This document shows positions 49,790 to 60,290 of a stretch of 64,000 nt of DNA, piece after piece. A program made the position numbers and the translations under genes. A model generated the notes under the pieces. That model saw only the letters and a list, made by a program, of their open reading frames with translations. It did not search any database and was not told where the DNA came from. The stretch comes from Prunus persica. Lineage: Eukaryota; Streptophyta; Magnoliopsida; Rosales; Rosaceae. The stretch is taken from the NCBI RefSeq assembly GCF_000346465.2, contig NC_034010.1:5707394-5771393 (forward strand). The letters run 5' to 3'. Within the stretch, counting starts at the first letter, position 1. Each line of letters starts with the position of its first letter.

Positions 49790-50245
49790 GCCAATGATTT
49801 TGTTTGTGGGTTTTGTACCCAAATTGGATTTGTCATCTAGAGAACTCAGTGAATGAGTTTTATGCCCAAAATGGATATACCATTTGGAGTATTTGATTGA
49901 GGGTTACACACCCATGATAGATTTTGTATCCAAGATTTTTTTGGGATGTAAAACCCAAAGCCTTGATTGAGAGTGAAACAACCAAACTTTATTTCTAGGC
50001 TGCAATACCCAAACTTGTTTTCAAAGTGCAAACCTACATTTGTTTTCAGGGTGAAATACCCAAGCTTTGTTTTCAGGGTGCAAAACCAAATGCTTTGATT
50101 TCAAGGTTTATTACCCAAAGATGGATTCAACATCCAAGAAATTTTGTTTCAAGGGTTGTCATCCATTTGATTGATTAAAGGGTTGCCACCCCATATGGAT
50201 TGCCATCCATTTGATCAATTAAAGGGTTGCCACCCAACATGGAGG
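49790..50245. repeat. Tandem array B in the nested LTR element
   Basis: Degenerate units of about 33-38 bp with the pattern ttgttttcagggtgaaatacccaa / gcaaaaccaaa, ending with two copies of attaaagggttgccacc at about 50175 and 50219. Confidence 0.75.
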
Positions 50246-50689
50246 ACCTCAAGAGAGGAGCTTTGTTGCAAATGCATATTTGATTGCTTCTGTCTTTTTT
50301 TCTTTCCAGTCTTTCGGCTCTCCTTTTCTGTCTTTGTGGCCTTGCAGTTTTTTTTCTCTTTGAAGCCTCCTTGTTCCTTTTTCTTTTCACGCTTGTCTTG
50401 ACTATCCTTGGAGCTAGACCATTAGTCAAACTATTTGAGCATTTTGTTTGGCTATTTTCATCCGCAATAGTAACCAAGACTAGCATGGCTTCTAACTTTG
50501 TGTCTTCTTTTATCTTCTAGCCTCGAGCTTGGATTGTTGGTTTTGAAATATTCTCTTCTTAGATAGGAGATTTGTAACTTGTTACCTCATCACCTTTGAG
50601 GCTAAAAACATCATTCAGGAATGATGTGACGTCGCCCATTGCTTTGGAGTAACAGTACGACCCATTGAAGGTCTTGGCTTCCCCTTGGG

Positions 50690-51225
50690 TATTTGAAGAT
50701 GCCTATGTGACATATGAGTTCCATGTTTTGGATTGACTTTGAACTGAGAGGATTACTCCTTGTAACATCAGTTTCATGTCTTGACTTGACTTTGAGCTAA
50801 GGGGATTGACCCCCCTGTCATATATAAGCTTTATGTCTTGACTTGACTTTGAGCTGAGGGGATTGTCCCCTGTCATATATCAGCTTAATGTCTTGATTTC
50901 ACTTCCATGTGTTCACTTGAGCTGCAACTTGAGAGCTGCCCCCTGTGACATATTAGCTTCATGTGTTGGCTTGACTTTGAACTGATAAGATTACTCCTTG
51001 TGACATCAGTTTAATGTCTTACATTTACTTTGAACGATAGGATTACTCCTTGCCACATCAGTTTCATGTCTTGACTTAAGTTGCAACTCGTGGACTACCC
51101 CCTGTGGCATACCAGTTTCATGTCTTGATTTGACTTTGAGCTGAGGAGGATTACCCCCAATGACATGTCAGCTTCATGTCTTGACTTGACTTGTAAGTGG
51201 GGGGTACTACCCCCTATGGTGCTCG
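50690..51225. repeat. Tandem array C in the nested LTR element
   Basis: About eight units of roughly 60 bp, each with catcagtttcatgtcttgac, ttgactttgagctgaggg, and gattactccttg or gattaccccc. Confidence 0.85.
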
Positions 51226-51408
51226 ACCTTTCATCACTTGATTGGCAAAGCTTTACTTTGCTCTATTTATATTTATGAATTTGTTGGACTTGTTCAACCT
51301 TGATGATTCCACTTAGTGAGCATACTTGGATAGTGAGTGTTCTTTAGCAGAAATCACCATCATAGGTTTTGTGATGCTCAAGCTAACATCGGTCAGTCCT
51401 TTATGGCC

Positions 51409-51885
51409 TTAGCAACCATTGATGTTGAAGCTAGAAAGACCGAGTTGATAAAGATTCAACCAATCATGACTGAGTGCTTGTAAAGGCTTTGCTAACCTTG
51501 GAACCTTAGTGGCTTTGACGAAGTTAGCCTTAATGGCATTTGTTGCAGCAGCTTCAAAATCTTTGATTGGGACAACTTTACAGTTAATTTTCTTCCTTGG
51601 AGCTCTAACAACTCTTTTTCTTGCATTTTGGGGTTGCCTTCTTAGATGGAGTTCTTGTGGCTTGGGCATTAATGACCTTTGCAATCGCCTTGCTAACCAT
51701 AACTCTGAAGGGGCTCTTGGAAGCAGAGTATAGCTTGTGATGCCCTTGTTTTGGTTTTTAATAACCTGTAGAAATTTTTCCTCTCTTCCTTGCATTGCTC
51801 TAATTTCTCCAGCAGTCTTTTTTAATCTGTCGTCGGCTTTTTCCCTTTCTTTTTCTTTTTTTGTTGTAGCCTTTTTATAGGCCAA
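51409..51885 (-). other. Lys/Arg-rich open frame in the nested LTR element, function unknown
   Basis: 158 codons on the minus strand, starting MAYKKATTKKEKEREKADD and rich in basic residues, with a coiled-coil-like first third (KKEKEREKADDRLKKTAGEI). The frame seems patched together, since neighbouring frames continue similar sequence across it. No reverse transcriptase, gag or known host domain is recognised. It may be a decayed captured or element-encoded protein. I do not call it a gene. Confidence 0.3.
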
Positions 51886-52082
51886 CTAAATAAGACTCTT
51901 CTGAAAACACAACACTTTTTGAATTTCAAGTAAGTGCTGATCAGCTTTAGCCTTATCAGTTTGAAACATAACAGATATCCCAAAAATTTTGGGAACCTAA
52001 GTTGGTTTGACTTTATCATTTAATCTTTATTTAAACTAAATGATAAGATTTATTTGGCCAAATTTTTTGTTTCAACACGGAC

Positions 52083-53010
52083 AATGACCAAACACATGTT
52101 TCTACACTTATTAGACGACTTGGCACTTCATTTTCCATGAAGGATTTGGGACCATTACACTATTTCTTGGGAATTGCAGTTGATTACAATGGTGATTCAA
52201 TGCACTTGATGCAATCCAAGTATGCATTGGACTTGCTCTCTAGCACAAAATTTATTGAAGCAAAGCTTATTTCTTCTCCCACCACAAGTGCTCAAAGCCG
52301 AGTGCTCTTGACAGTAAGTCCTATTCTGATCTGACTTTATATCGAAGTGTTGTCAGTGCCTTGCAGTACCTTACAATCACAAGACCTAATCTTTCTTATC
52401 TGGTCAACCAAGTTTGTCAGTTCATGCAGAATCCTATGAGTATTCATTGGTTTGCAGTGAAGAGAATCCTACAGAATTTGAAGCATAACTTTGATCATGG
52501 ATTAGTGTATCAGCCTAGTGACTTGCAACTTCATGCCTTTTCTGCTGTGGACTATGCTTAAAATCCAAATTCATGACATTCCATAGGTGGTTTTTGTATC
52601 TATTTGGGCAAGAATTTGGCTTCATGGAGTTCTAAGAAGCACATGACTGTGTTAAGGTCTAGCACATAGGCTGAATATAGACAAATTGCGTATACTGTTG
52701 TGGAACTTTCTTGGTTTCGTTCTTTGTTTCGGGATTTACAGCTTACTTGATCTCCTCCCCAAATTTGGTGTGATAATATGTCATCTTTTGCTATGGCTTC
52801 CAATCCTGTGTTTCATTCTCGAACCAAATATTTAGAGGTTGATTATCACTATGATTGAGATAAGGTGGTTCGAGGAGAATTGCTTGTTCATTTTGTTTGT
52901 TCACAAGATTAGATTGATGATCTTTTTACCAAAGGGTTGTCTACTATGCGATTCAAATACTCGGTGCCCAAGCTTCCCGTTGGTTCTTGTCCTATCTGCT
53001 TGCGGGGGGA
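52083..53010 (+). pseudogene. Copia RT C-terminal part and RNase H, with six in-frame stops
   Basis: After the nested insertion the Copia frame continues: LIRRLGTSFSMKDLGPLHYF, then ALDLLSSTKFIEAK, a frameshift near 52310, ALQYLTITRPNLSYLVNQV, and RNase H blocks GGFCIYLGKNLASWSSKK, AEYRQIAYTVVEL, IWCDN, HSRTKYLEVDYHY, VCSQD and DDLFTKGLS. Stops TAA, TGA, TAG, TGA, TGA and TAG interrupt one continuous RNase H frame between about 52558 and 52912. Most fit CGA to TGA or CAG to TAG changes. Confidence 0.9.
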
Positions 53011-53275
53011 TGTTAGACAAAGCTTATCTGCTTGTTCAAATTCAAACTCTATAACGGGTGTGGATAAGGAGTCTTCGTCTGTGTGGACTTCTTCAGTTGT
53101 AATCTGATATGGTTTTTATTTGTATTTCAAATGTATGATTTTGGCTCCCATGTATATTGGGATACAATGTAATCTTTGTAACTAATACATTTGTTTTGCT
53201 AATATAAATATATGTTCCATCGTGTTAATGGAGATAAGCCCATCAAACTATTCTTGAGTTCTCTATTGTTTTTCA
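53011..53275 (+). repeat. Copia 3' LTR
   Basis: 265 bp, TG...CA, preceded by polypurine tract 53001-53010 and followed by target duplication actta (53276-53280). Confidence 0.93.
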
Positions 53276-53280
53276 ACTTA

Positions 53281-55276
53281 CACTAGAGGAGACCCAAAAA
53301 GGGGTAGGGAAGGCCCACTAGGGTTTTACGCTATCGAGCCCAGATACCTCCCTTTAGAGGCCCATCCATGGGAAACTGAAAGACCATTAAAGGCCCACAT
53401 AATATTCCACTAACGCACGTTTTTTCCATGGAGAGACACACGTCAGACCGTCACTAACCACACACTCAGAAGATGTCATGTCATTATCGACTCCTTAGTC
53501 TCACATTGAAATAGGACACGAGTGAGGTCCAACTTTCCCAATATAAAAATGGAGTACTTTTCACCTAAAAATGTAGTCTGAACTTTCTTCTTACCAGAGT
53601 ATAGTACTTTTGGCAACCTCCTTTAAGGGAAAAAGACTGACTTAGGCATCGTAGGGTGGTTGGTACCAACCACCACCTTTTTAGTTACCATTTTTTGTTT
53701 CGTTTCCAAAAGAGAGACCAACCGCAGTCTTACTTGGTCATTCCAAGTAAGGCCAAAAAGCATACAGAAGTGCAGTACCTAGCTAAGTCTATCCTTGAGG
53801 TAAGGTTGACTTGGTTTGACTCACTCTGATTGGTTGGATGAATTTTACTCATCAAATCATATTTGTACCTCTGTAACCATCCTAGCACGCATGGTTTGAT
53901 CGGGTTTAGTGTACTTGTCACTATAAGCACCTACACACTTATCTTAGTATCTCTACACGTAATGACTTGAGACTAGTCATTCTCCCAATTAAGCATATAT
54001 AGTGCGTACCAGTCTTTGTGGATGATCAACGCCCAATTGATAATCCTATGAACATGAACATTTAGGAAATAATGTGGAAGTATGAAAGGTCTCCTTATAT
54101 CCAATATAATTTCATAGCTCTCATACTCTATCATATTCGAATGACTTGTTGTTTTACTATTATGATAATATAACTAATATCATGGTTGAAAACAACAATC
54201 TTGCCCACTAGTGATGGTAAAATATCCAAAAAGCAACATCACATGTTTGACATTATGGTATATTTCTAACATCAAGAAGGGTCATGAAGCCCTTTTTATG
54301 GTGGTCTTAAATGACTCGATCCTTCTAGGATTAAGACTCCTTAGAGGTGGATCTGAACTACCCTAGCTCCTTTAGATTAGAAGTCTTTAGCTTGTATATT
54401 TTAGGTACTAATTCTTATCAAATATAAATTCGGCTGAGTAAGTTTTATCTAGAGTCCGCCCAAATTCATGGACCAATGTACTCATGAACCCACTTGAGCT
54501 AAGGTGGGAAATGTATGTGGCACTTAGGTTCGAGCTTAGCTTGACCACCTGAGTTCGAGCCTCAGCTCGATCAAGTGGGTCCGAGCTCAGCTCTATCACT
54601 AGGATTGTAGCCCAATTCGGTCTTGAGGTATTTTACCTCAACAACTCCAAGGTTGAACTAGTTTCAGAAATTCTAGATTTTTAGGTTTTAAAGACAAGGG
54701 TTCATAGAATTCGTGAATAAACAAACCTGCAATTTCCTTTTGCAAAGAAACCCAAATTCCAATATAAGTTTGCCTACGAATAATTATTATTATTTTCCTC
54801 CGAATAGTGACATAAATCTCTAAAAAATTTGTATTCTAACACGGACTAAGAGTGATGTAAAAGAAAATTGTTTAAGGTAGTCCTTGAAGGGTAAGAAACT
54901 TAACTTAAATCACATATATAAGCTTAGGTCCCCACACTAGCCTTTTTTTTCCCACACATAACATTTGTTATCCCCATTGTAACCCTATAAAAGGGCAAAA
55001 AAAAAAAAAAAAAACAGTAAGGAAGACTTTATCTCTGGAAATTATTCAACCACTTAAGACTTGAATAAAATACTATATATATTCTTTTTACCTTATTTTT
55101 TTCTTTTATTTTTCAATTTGAACTTTAACAAATAATGGTTTTGTGCTAAAAAGTTATTTATGTAAGGCAAATAGAGAAGGTTCTTGCTTTATAATATATA
55201 TTAAAGATGTTTTCAAGTGATTGACTGTACGATAAAATAAAGCTTTCATAAGTCACTTTCTCTTGTTTGTTGCAAC
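53281..55276. other. Intergenic, decayed LTR-type repeat
   Basis: About 53820-54060 shares ordered phrases with about 2960-3115 (gggtttagtg, cacttatcttagtatctctacac, atgacttgagactagtcat), so one repeat family occurs at both ends of the window. The rest has no recognisable gene or element boundaries. Confidence 0.5.
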
Positions 55277-56565
55277 GGGCTTGTTTGTGATTGCTTCTCT
55301 AAGAAGTATTTATGCTCATAAGCTCTTCTGGTAAAAGCACTTTGATTATAAAAATGTTGAATTTTTTTCATAAGAAATTCAAGTGCTTCCTAAAAAAGCT
55401 CTTGGAGTGCTTCTTGAAGAAGCACTCTGGCTGTTGTGTCATAAGAAGTTACTTACGAATGCTCAACGACTGAAGAGACATCTCACTAATGTTGCTAATT
55501 GTCCTAGATGTGTTTGTCCGTTGGAATCTTGTGCTCATCTCTTTATGGAGTGTACTGCCACTCTTGCAATTTGGAATAGACTTGGGTTTGGGAGAATGGT
55601 GGCTGGTCAATTGATGGATGATTTTGATGATTGGCTGCTGCATAATTTGAATTCTAGGAGGTTTGTTGCTCATGGCCTGCCCTGGTATTTGGTTTTTGCT
55701 ATCTTTCTCTGGTTTACTTGGAAATGGAGATGTAAAGTGGTTTTTGATCAAAATTTTCCTTTGCCTGCTGATCCTCATCTGCTGATTTATCAGTATGCTT
55801 CTGAGTGGTTTTCAGCTTGTAATCCAATGGCTATTCTCCCTGAGCGTAGTGTTGTTCTTCTCCATTGGATGGCCCCTCTTCCTGGTGTTTGTAAAGTTAA
55901 CACTGATGGTAGCAGAATTAATTCCTCTGGTTTTATTGGGGCTGGGGGTCTGTTAAGAGACTCCTGTGGGAATTGGATCAAGGGTTTCTCTGTGAATCTG
56001 GGCTTTGGTTCTGTCATTGAAGCTGAGTTATGGGGAATTTTTTGGGGGCTTAGTATGGCTTGGGATGCTGGCTTTCGCACAGTGGAGATTGAGTGTGATT
56101 CTACTTCTGCTGTGGCTTTGTTAAAAAGTCCTATTGTGTCTACGCACCCTCTCTTTAGTATTATCAATTGCTGCAATTTGAAGATTCATGAGGACTGGTG
56201 CTGCTATGTGAAGCATATTTTCCGTGAACAAAATTGTGCTGCGGATGCTCTTGCTGTGAAGTGTTATGATTTTGCTCCTGGGCTCCATGTGTTTCTTGAG
56301 GCTCCAGCCTTTCTTAGTGATGTGTTAGCTGCTGATGTTCGAGGTGCTGTTAGACCTCGGCTTGTTTCTGTTTAGTTTCTTCTTGGTTTCGGGCTTTTGC
56401 CCTCCTCTGTACCAAAAAAAAAAAAAGAAGCACATATTAAGTGCTTCTCTAGAAAATGATTCTAATAAAAAACACTTCTATAATTTTCTGCCAAACATTG
56501 TCATAAGCGCTTTTGGTTATCAGAAAGTGCTTTTAGCCCTTCCAGAAATACTCCCAAATAGGCCC
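55277..56565. mobile_element. Miniature TIR element split by a LINE
   Basis: The left end gggcttgtttgtgattg and the inverted right end gggcctatttgggagta are similar at about 12 of 17 positions. The arms share motifs of the type aagcacttttg and agaagcac. Without the LINE (55426-56424) it would be about 280 bp. No clear target duplication was found, so family assignment is open. Confidence 0.5.
55426..56424 (+). mobile_element. 5'-truncated LINE: zinc-binding RT tail plus RNase H, about 1.0 kb
   Basis: Flanking repeat aagaagcac at 55417-55425 and 56425-56433. A single uninterrupted frame reaches a TAG at 56373-56375, followed by a tail ending in 13 A. It encodes a zf-RVT block (HKKLLTNAQRLKRH, CPRCVCPLESCAHLFMEC) and an RNase H domain of the RVT_3 type (VNTDGSRINSSGFIGAGG, EAELWGIFWGL, IECDSTSAVALL, REQNCAADALAV), with acidic residues in VNTDGS, EAELW and IECDS. 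The first 43 bases of the open frame (from 55383) are flanking DNA. The undamaged frame suggests a recent insertion. It is not a host gene. Confidence 0.88.
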
Positions 56566-56815
56566 GAAGTTGGGAATAGATGGTCTCTTATCACTATAGT
56601 CTAAAATATTAATAATATCGACGAAATATCAAGGATATTATCGTTTTTTCGAGTCAATGATATTTTGAAATGTATACATACCCATATTGTATAAATATCG
56701 ATAATATTGGAAAATATCGACGTCGATAATTTCTCTTACACTTCAGCAACTTTTGGCTAAAATATCGCTATAATATCGATAATATCAAGATGATGAAGAC
56801 AATGAAAAATTTGAA
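56566..56815. repeat. 'aatatcgataatatc' low-complexity repeat
   Basis: Repeated variants of aatatcgataatat over about 56605-56790, between two transposable elements. No coding capacity. Confidence 0.6.
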
Positions 56816-57216
56816 GAGTTATTTACACTAACATTTCCTTAGGTTTCTTATATTTTCACAAAACCCCCTTCAGGTCTCAAAAATTACCCCTTGAGGTTTC
56901 AATTTGTTTTCATAAAACCCCTTTTCGTTGATTGTTTGTTCAAAAATTGATGATTTCATTTAAAAAAAACCACTTATGCAAACGACAAAAGTAACCTCAA
57001 TGAAGTATATGCAATCTAATCTCAAAGGCCAACTTTTTCATTTGGAGAATTTTATTTTTTTTTATATAAAATCATCAATATTTGGATGAAAAATCAATGA
57101 AAATGAGTTTTGTGAAAATAATTTAAAACCTCAGGGGGTGTTCTTGTAATTTCTAAAACCTTATGGAGTTTTGTGAAAAAGCAGAAAACCCCAGAAGGTG
57201 TTAGTGTAAATAACTG
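56816..57216. mobile_element. MULE-type MITE, 401 bp, 9-bp TSD
   Basis: The terminal inverted sequences agttatttacactaaca (56817-56833) and tgttagtgtaaataact (57199-57215) are exact complements, and similarity continues inward (ttttcacaaaaccccc / gagttttgtgaaaaa). The flanking repeat is aaatttgaa at 56807-56815 and 57217-57225. Confidence 0.85.
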
Positions 57217-57225
57217 AAATTTGAA

Positions 57226-59172
57226 CCTTATAGGAACTCTATGTAGTACTAAATCACTCATATATATTACCATGCAATGTAGAAAGTGTAAAATATTATA
57301 GTAAATCATTATAAATAAATAATTATGGTGTGCTTAATCTTCTTTCATTAATTACTACATATTTTCTACACTTGCAGTGTTTGTCAACTCGCTATATAAT
57401 CAATTTAAATCAGTTAAACCCATCATACACTGCATTTCCTTCTAATTTTTTTGTGATAAATTAATAGATAATTGACTAAATAAACATCCTCCAAAGTTTC
57501 AAAAAAAAAATTCCAAATTTTTCTTACAATTTCCGTGGTTCTCATTCAATTTTTATCGGCTAAAAATGTGATATTTTTATTTCCACTAGAAAGAATAATT
57601 TGATACAAAATCCCATGACTGATTTTCAATTGAACCTAGACACAATTAAATAGTCTTTGGAAGCCGCTTCCCTTTGTATGCTCGATTGGCTTGCCATGAA
57701 TGGTCTCCGATCACCTTCTTAATTTCTAGCTGAAGTAAGACCAAAGAATATTAATAATTTCTAGCTCTAGAAGAATGAACCCTTTTCGAAATGGTGGACT
57801 CATGAGATCTTCCTAAAGTTATTGAAAAATTAAGTGGGAGATTGTCTCTCATTGTCAAGTTTAACGTTGTTCCCAACAACATGAATTATACTATTTGATT
57901 GGAGAGTGATGACTTTTTAATCTTTCCTAATGGATTAGACTATTTGGTTGCGTTAAGAGAATGATTTCAAAACCATGTCTTAGATTAATTTTGGTGTCCA
58001 ATCAACTAACGTTTGATCATAATGGATGAGATATAATATTTACTAATGTTGAAATGTGATACCTGTACTTTCGATATTATCTGATTTCGATATAGATAAT
58101 CAATCCCAAGATTGTAAGACACGTCAATAAAGAAGATTTTAAAATTCAAAATTCATAGACGACAATTGTTAGAACCCAGCACCATTGTGATGGTGTATGT
58201 GCTATTACAAAAGTGGTTTAAAATATAATTAGAATACTAATTACTTTATTAAATAAAGCTATAACATATGTGAGTTTGTCTTATGGGAAAACTTGGTAAG
58301 GATGATGGTTCATCACGAAAGACAGTTCTAGGATACAATGTTAAACACGTGTTCAATAAAGATTGCTGAAGAAATTGAGCAAGAGTCCAATATAGAAGAT
58401 AATTACCTTCTCCTCTCATTCTACATGAGGTTTCATGATCCGAATCATTCATTTTATAAGTTACTTTCACAAATTATATATGAAAAGAAAAGAAATTATG
58501 AAATCGTTTAGTCATCTAACTTATCAAATAACTAGATGAATCAAATGTTTTCAATTACCATTAGACCGCAAAAATGAAGATAGCTAGCATTCCTACTTTT
58601 TATTAGTCGATTTGAGAAATAGATTTCATGAAGTCCTCTTAGAGCTTGAAGGAGATTAAGTTTTTGTTTATCACTACTTTTGGTAATTATTTAGTTTTGT
58701 TTCACCCTTTTTTATGATATATAAAGAGTTTTATAGGACAAAAAAGATTTGAACAACTGGAAAACAAATATTCAGTAACATTTAAAAAATAAAAAAATAA
58801 CAAACTACTTTGAGCAGAACAAGTCACCTTTACTCTCAGTTCATCGCTTAGCAGTTGGCATGAATGGTCGGCAACTTGGCATATCAATATTTTAGCTTTA
58901 TTTATAGGATCGAGGGAAATGAACCCTAAACAAAATGAAGGGATGGTTCATAAATATGTCCAAATCTCTTTAGGCTACAAATTATACTCTTTGATTATTT
59001 TTTTTCTTAGAGTAAGTTTAAACTCAAGCATGGTAGTTGAAAATGGAGAACCTTTTTTTTTATTTTTAAATACAATTATTAGAGCCTCTCAAATAAGTTT
59101 ATTTGAAGGATATTCTTTTGGTGCCACTCCGTATTGTATTTCAATAATTCGAACCATTTATCTTTTATATAT
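57226..59172. other. Intergenic, no gene recognised
   Basis: AT-rich, only short frames without domain-like sequence. No element boundaries found. Confidence 0.45.
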
Positions 59173-59182
59173 TATTTTAAAT

Positions 59183-59364
59183 CAGACCCGATCTCTTGGA
59201 TCACACGAGTCCAAGAAATTATAGTCACCCACCGTTGTATATTAATCTAATGGTTCAAAAAGTTTCTTAAAAGGAGTGCAAGAGTGAGTGAACCGTTGAA
59301 TTTACATCTAACGGTGAGTGACCTTAAATCTCTTGGACCCCTATAGTCCAAGAGATCAAGACTG
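59183..59364. mobile_element. Hairpin MITE, 182 bp, perfect 10-bp TSD
   Basis: Flanked by tattttaaat at 59173-59182 and 59365-59374. Left arm cagacccgatctcttgga...; the inverted right arm reads cagtcttgatctcttgga... The arms match over about 50 bp, including gtcacccaccgtt / gtcactcaccgtt, so the element can fold into one long hairpin. A TSD of 9-10 bp points to a Mutator-type origin. Confidence 0.88.
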
Positions 59365-59445
59365 TATTTTAAATATCATCTCTGCAAACAATCACTATAA
59401 TACAAAACCATTTGACCACTCAATTAATGGTTTGTCAATTTAGTG

Positions 59446-60282
59446 GAGTATTGCTAAACGAACTCTAAAATTAACTGAGTACACCATACTACCAAACTAT
59501 TTATTGAATTACTAATTTATCCTAATATAAAATAATAAAAAACAAAATTAAGGTGCACTCAGTTAATTTTAAAATTTGTTTAACTTATTTTTCCTTGATG
59601 TCCTCTGCCTAATGATTTCTTGCAAATTAAAGATATAATTAGAAAGAAAAGATGATTGTTGTTCAAAATTAATAGGATTATATCCATCCTTAACCAAACC
59701 TCAAATAATTAATTGTGGAAATTTTAAAATGGTTGGTTTTTGACATGTCAAAAGTAGATTTTTTTATTGTCTCCTCTGCTTGATCTACATAATATCGTAC
59801 ATTCATACATCAATTCGCTATGTGAGTCCATCAATGGTGAGGCCCTACTGTCAACAACTGAATACAAAATGAGTTTTGGAGTATGAGTTTCCATCTTGGA
59901 TAAAAAAAATAAAAAAAAACAACCCCATATTTTACATTGTTACTGCCTTAGCTAAAAGAAATTTGAGATTTTTCACACAAAATATTGTCCGATTTGAATT
60001 TGTTTCTTTAAATTTCAAAGGAGAACTATCAAAAGAAAAAATTTGGGTTCTGAGTACTTATTGTGGCCGTTGCAGATTGTCAAAGACAGAGAGTGACGTT
60101 ATTATTTCAGTGATACTAATTTATCCTAATATAAAATGGCCAAAAAGTATTAAGGTGTAGCTAGGATATTTTGGTAGTTAATTAGGGTTACTTAGTTAAT
60201 TTTACACTTTGATTTAAATATTATGGTGTACTTAGATTATAGGGTGTACTAAGTTAATTTTAGGGTTCGTTTAACAGCACTC
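59446..60282. mobile_element. TIR miniature element, about 837 bp
   Basis: The left end gagtattgctaaacgaact and the inverted right end gagtgctgttaaacgaacc stay similar for about 37 bp (ctaaaattaact.agtac). Flanking tttagtg occurs at 59439-59445 and 60284-60290. A second, eroded copy is at 29360-29990. There is no transposase frame. Confidence 0.75.
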
Positions 60283-60290
60283 TTTTAGTG

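Larger units (their letters stand above)
44926..52077. mobile_element. Large LTR-type insertion nested in Copia RT, 7.15 kb, TSD cggac
   Basis: The outer ends are tgttgaa and ttcaaca (TG...CA, 7-bp inverted termini), flanked by cggac at 44921-44925 and 52078-52082. Removing it restores the Copia RT frame (VDDILVT...DNDQTHVSTL). I find no pair of long direct repeats at its two ends and no gag-pol, so it may be a very long solo LTR or a LARD-type element. After subtracting the Mutator insert at 48213-49613 it is about 5.75 kb. It contains three tandem arrays and the phrase gcctacgtacccttgatggg, repeated near 46960 and 47105, similar to LTR sequence of plant Tat/Ogre-type Gypsy elements. A TATA-like ctataaaatg on the minus strand near 45890 suggests minus orientation. 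Confidence 0.75.
43499..53275 (+). mobile_element. Ty1-Copia LTR retrotransposon, decayed, with nested insertion
   Basis: Paired LTRs at 43499-43764 and 53011-53275 both start tgttagacaaa and end ctctattgtttttca. The element is flanked by perfect 5-bp duplications actta (43494-43498 and 53276-53280). A primer-binding-like ttgtatccagagcc follows the left LTR (a degenerate form of the initiator-Met tRNA site), and a polypurine tract tgcgggggga precedes the right LTR at 53001-53010. Without the nested insert (44926-52077) the element is only about 2.6 kb, because protease, integrase and part of the reverse transcriptase are missing. The domain order gag, RT, RNase H fits Copia. The LTRs differ at about 20 sites by eye, so it is an old insertion. 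Confidence 0.95.
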
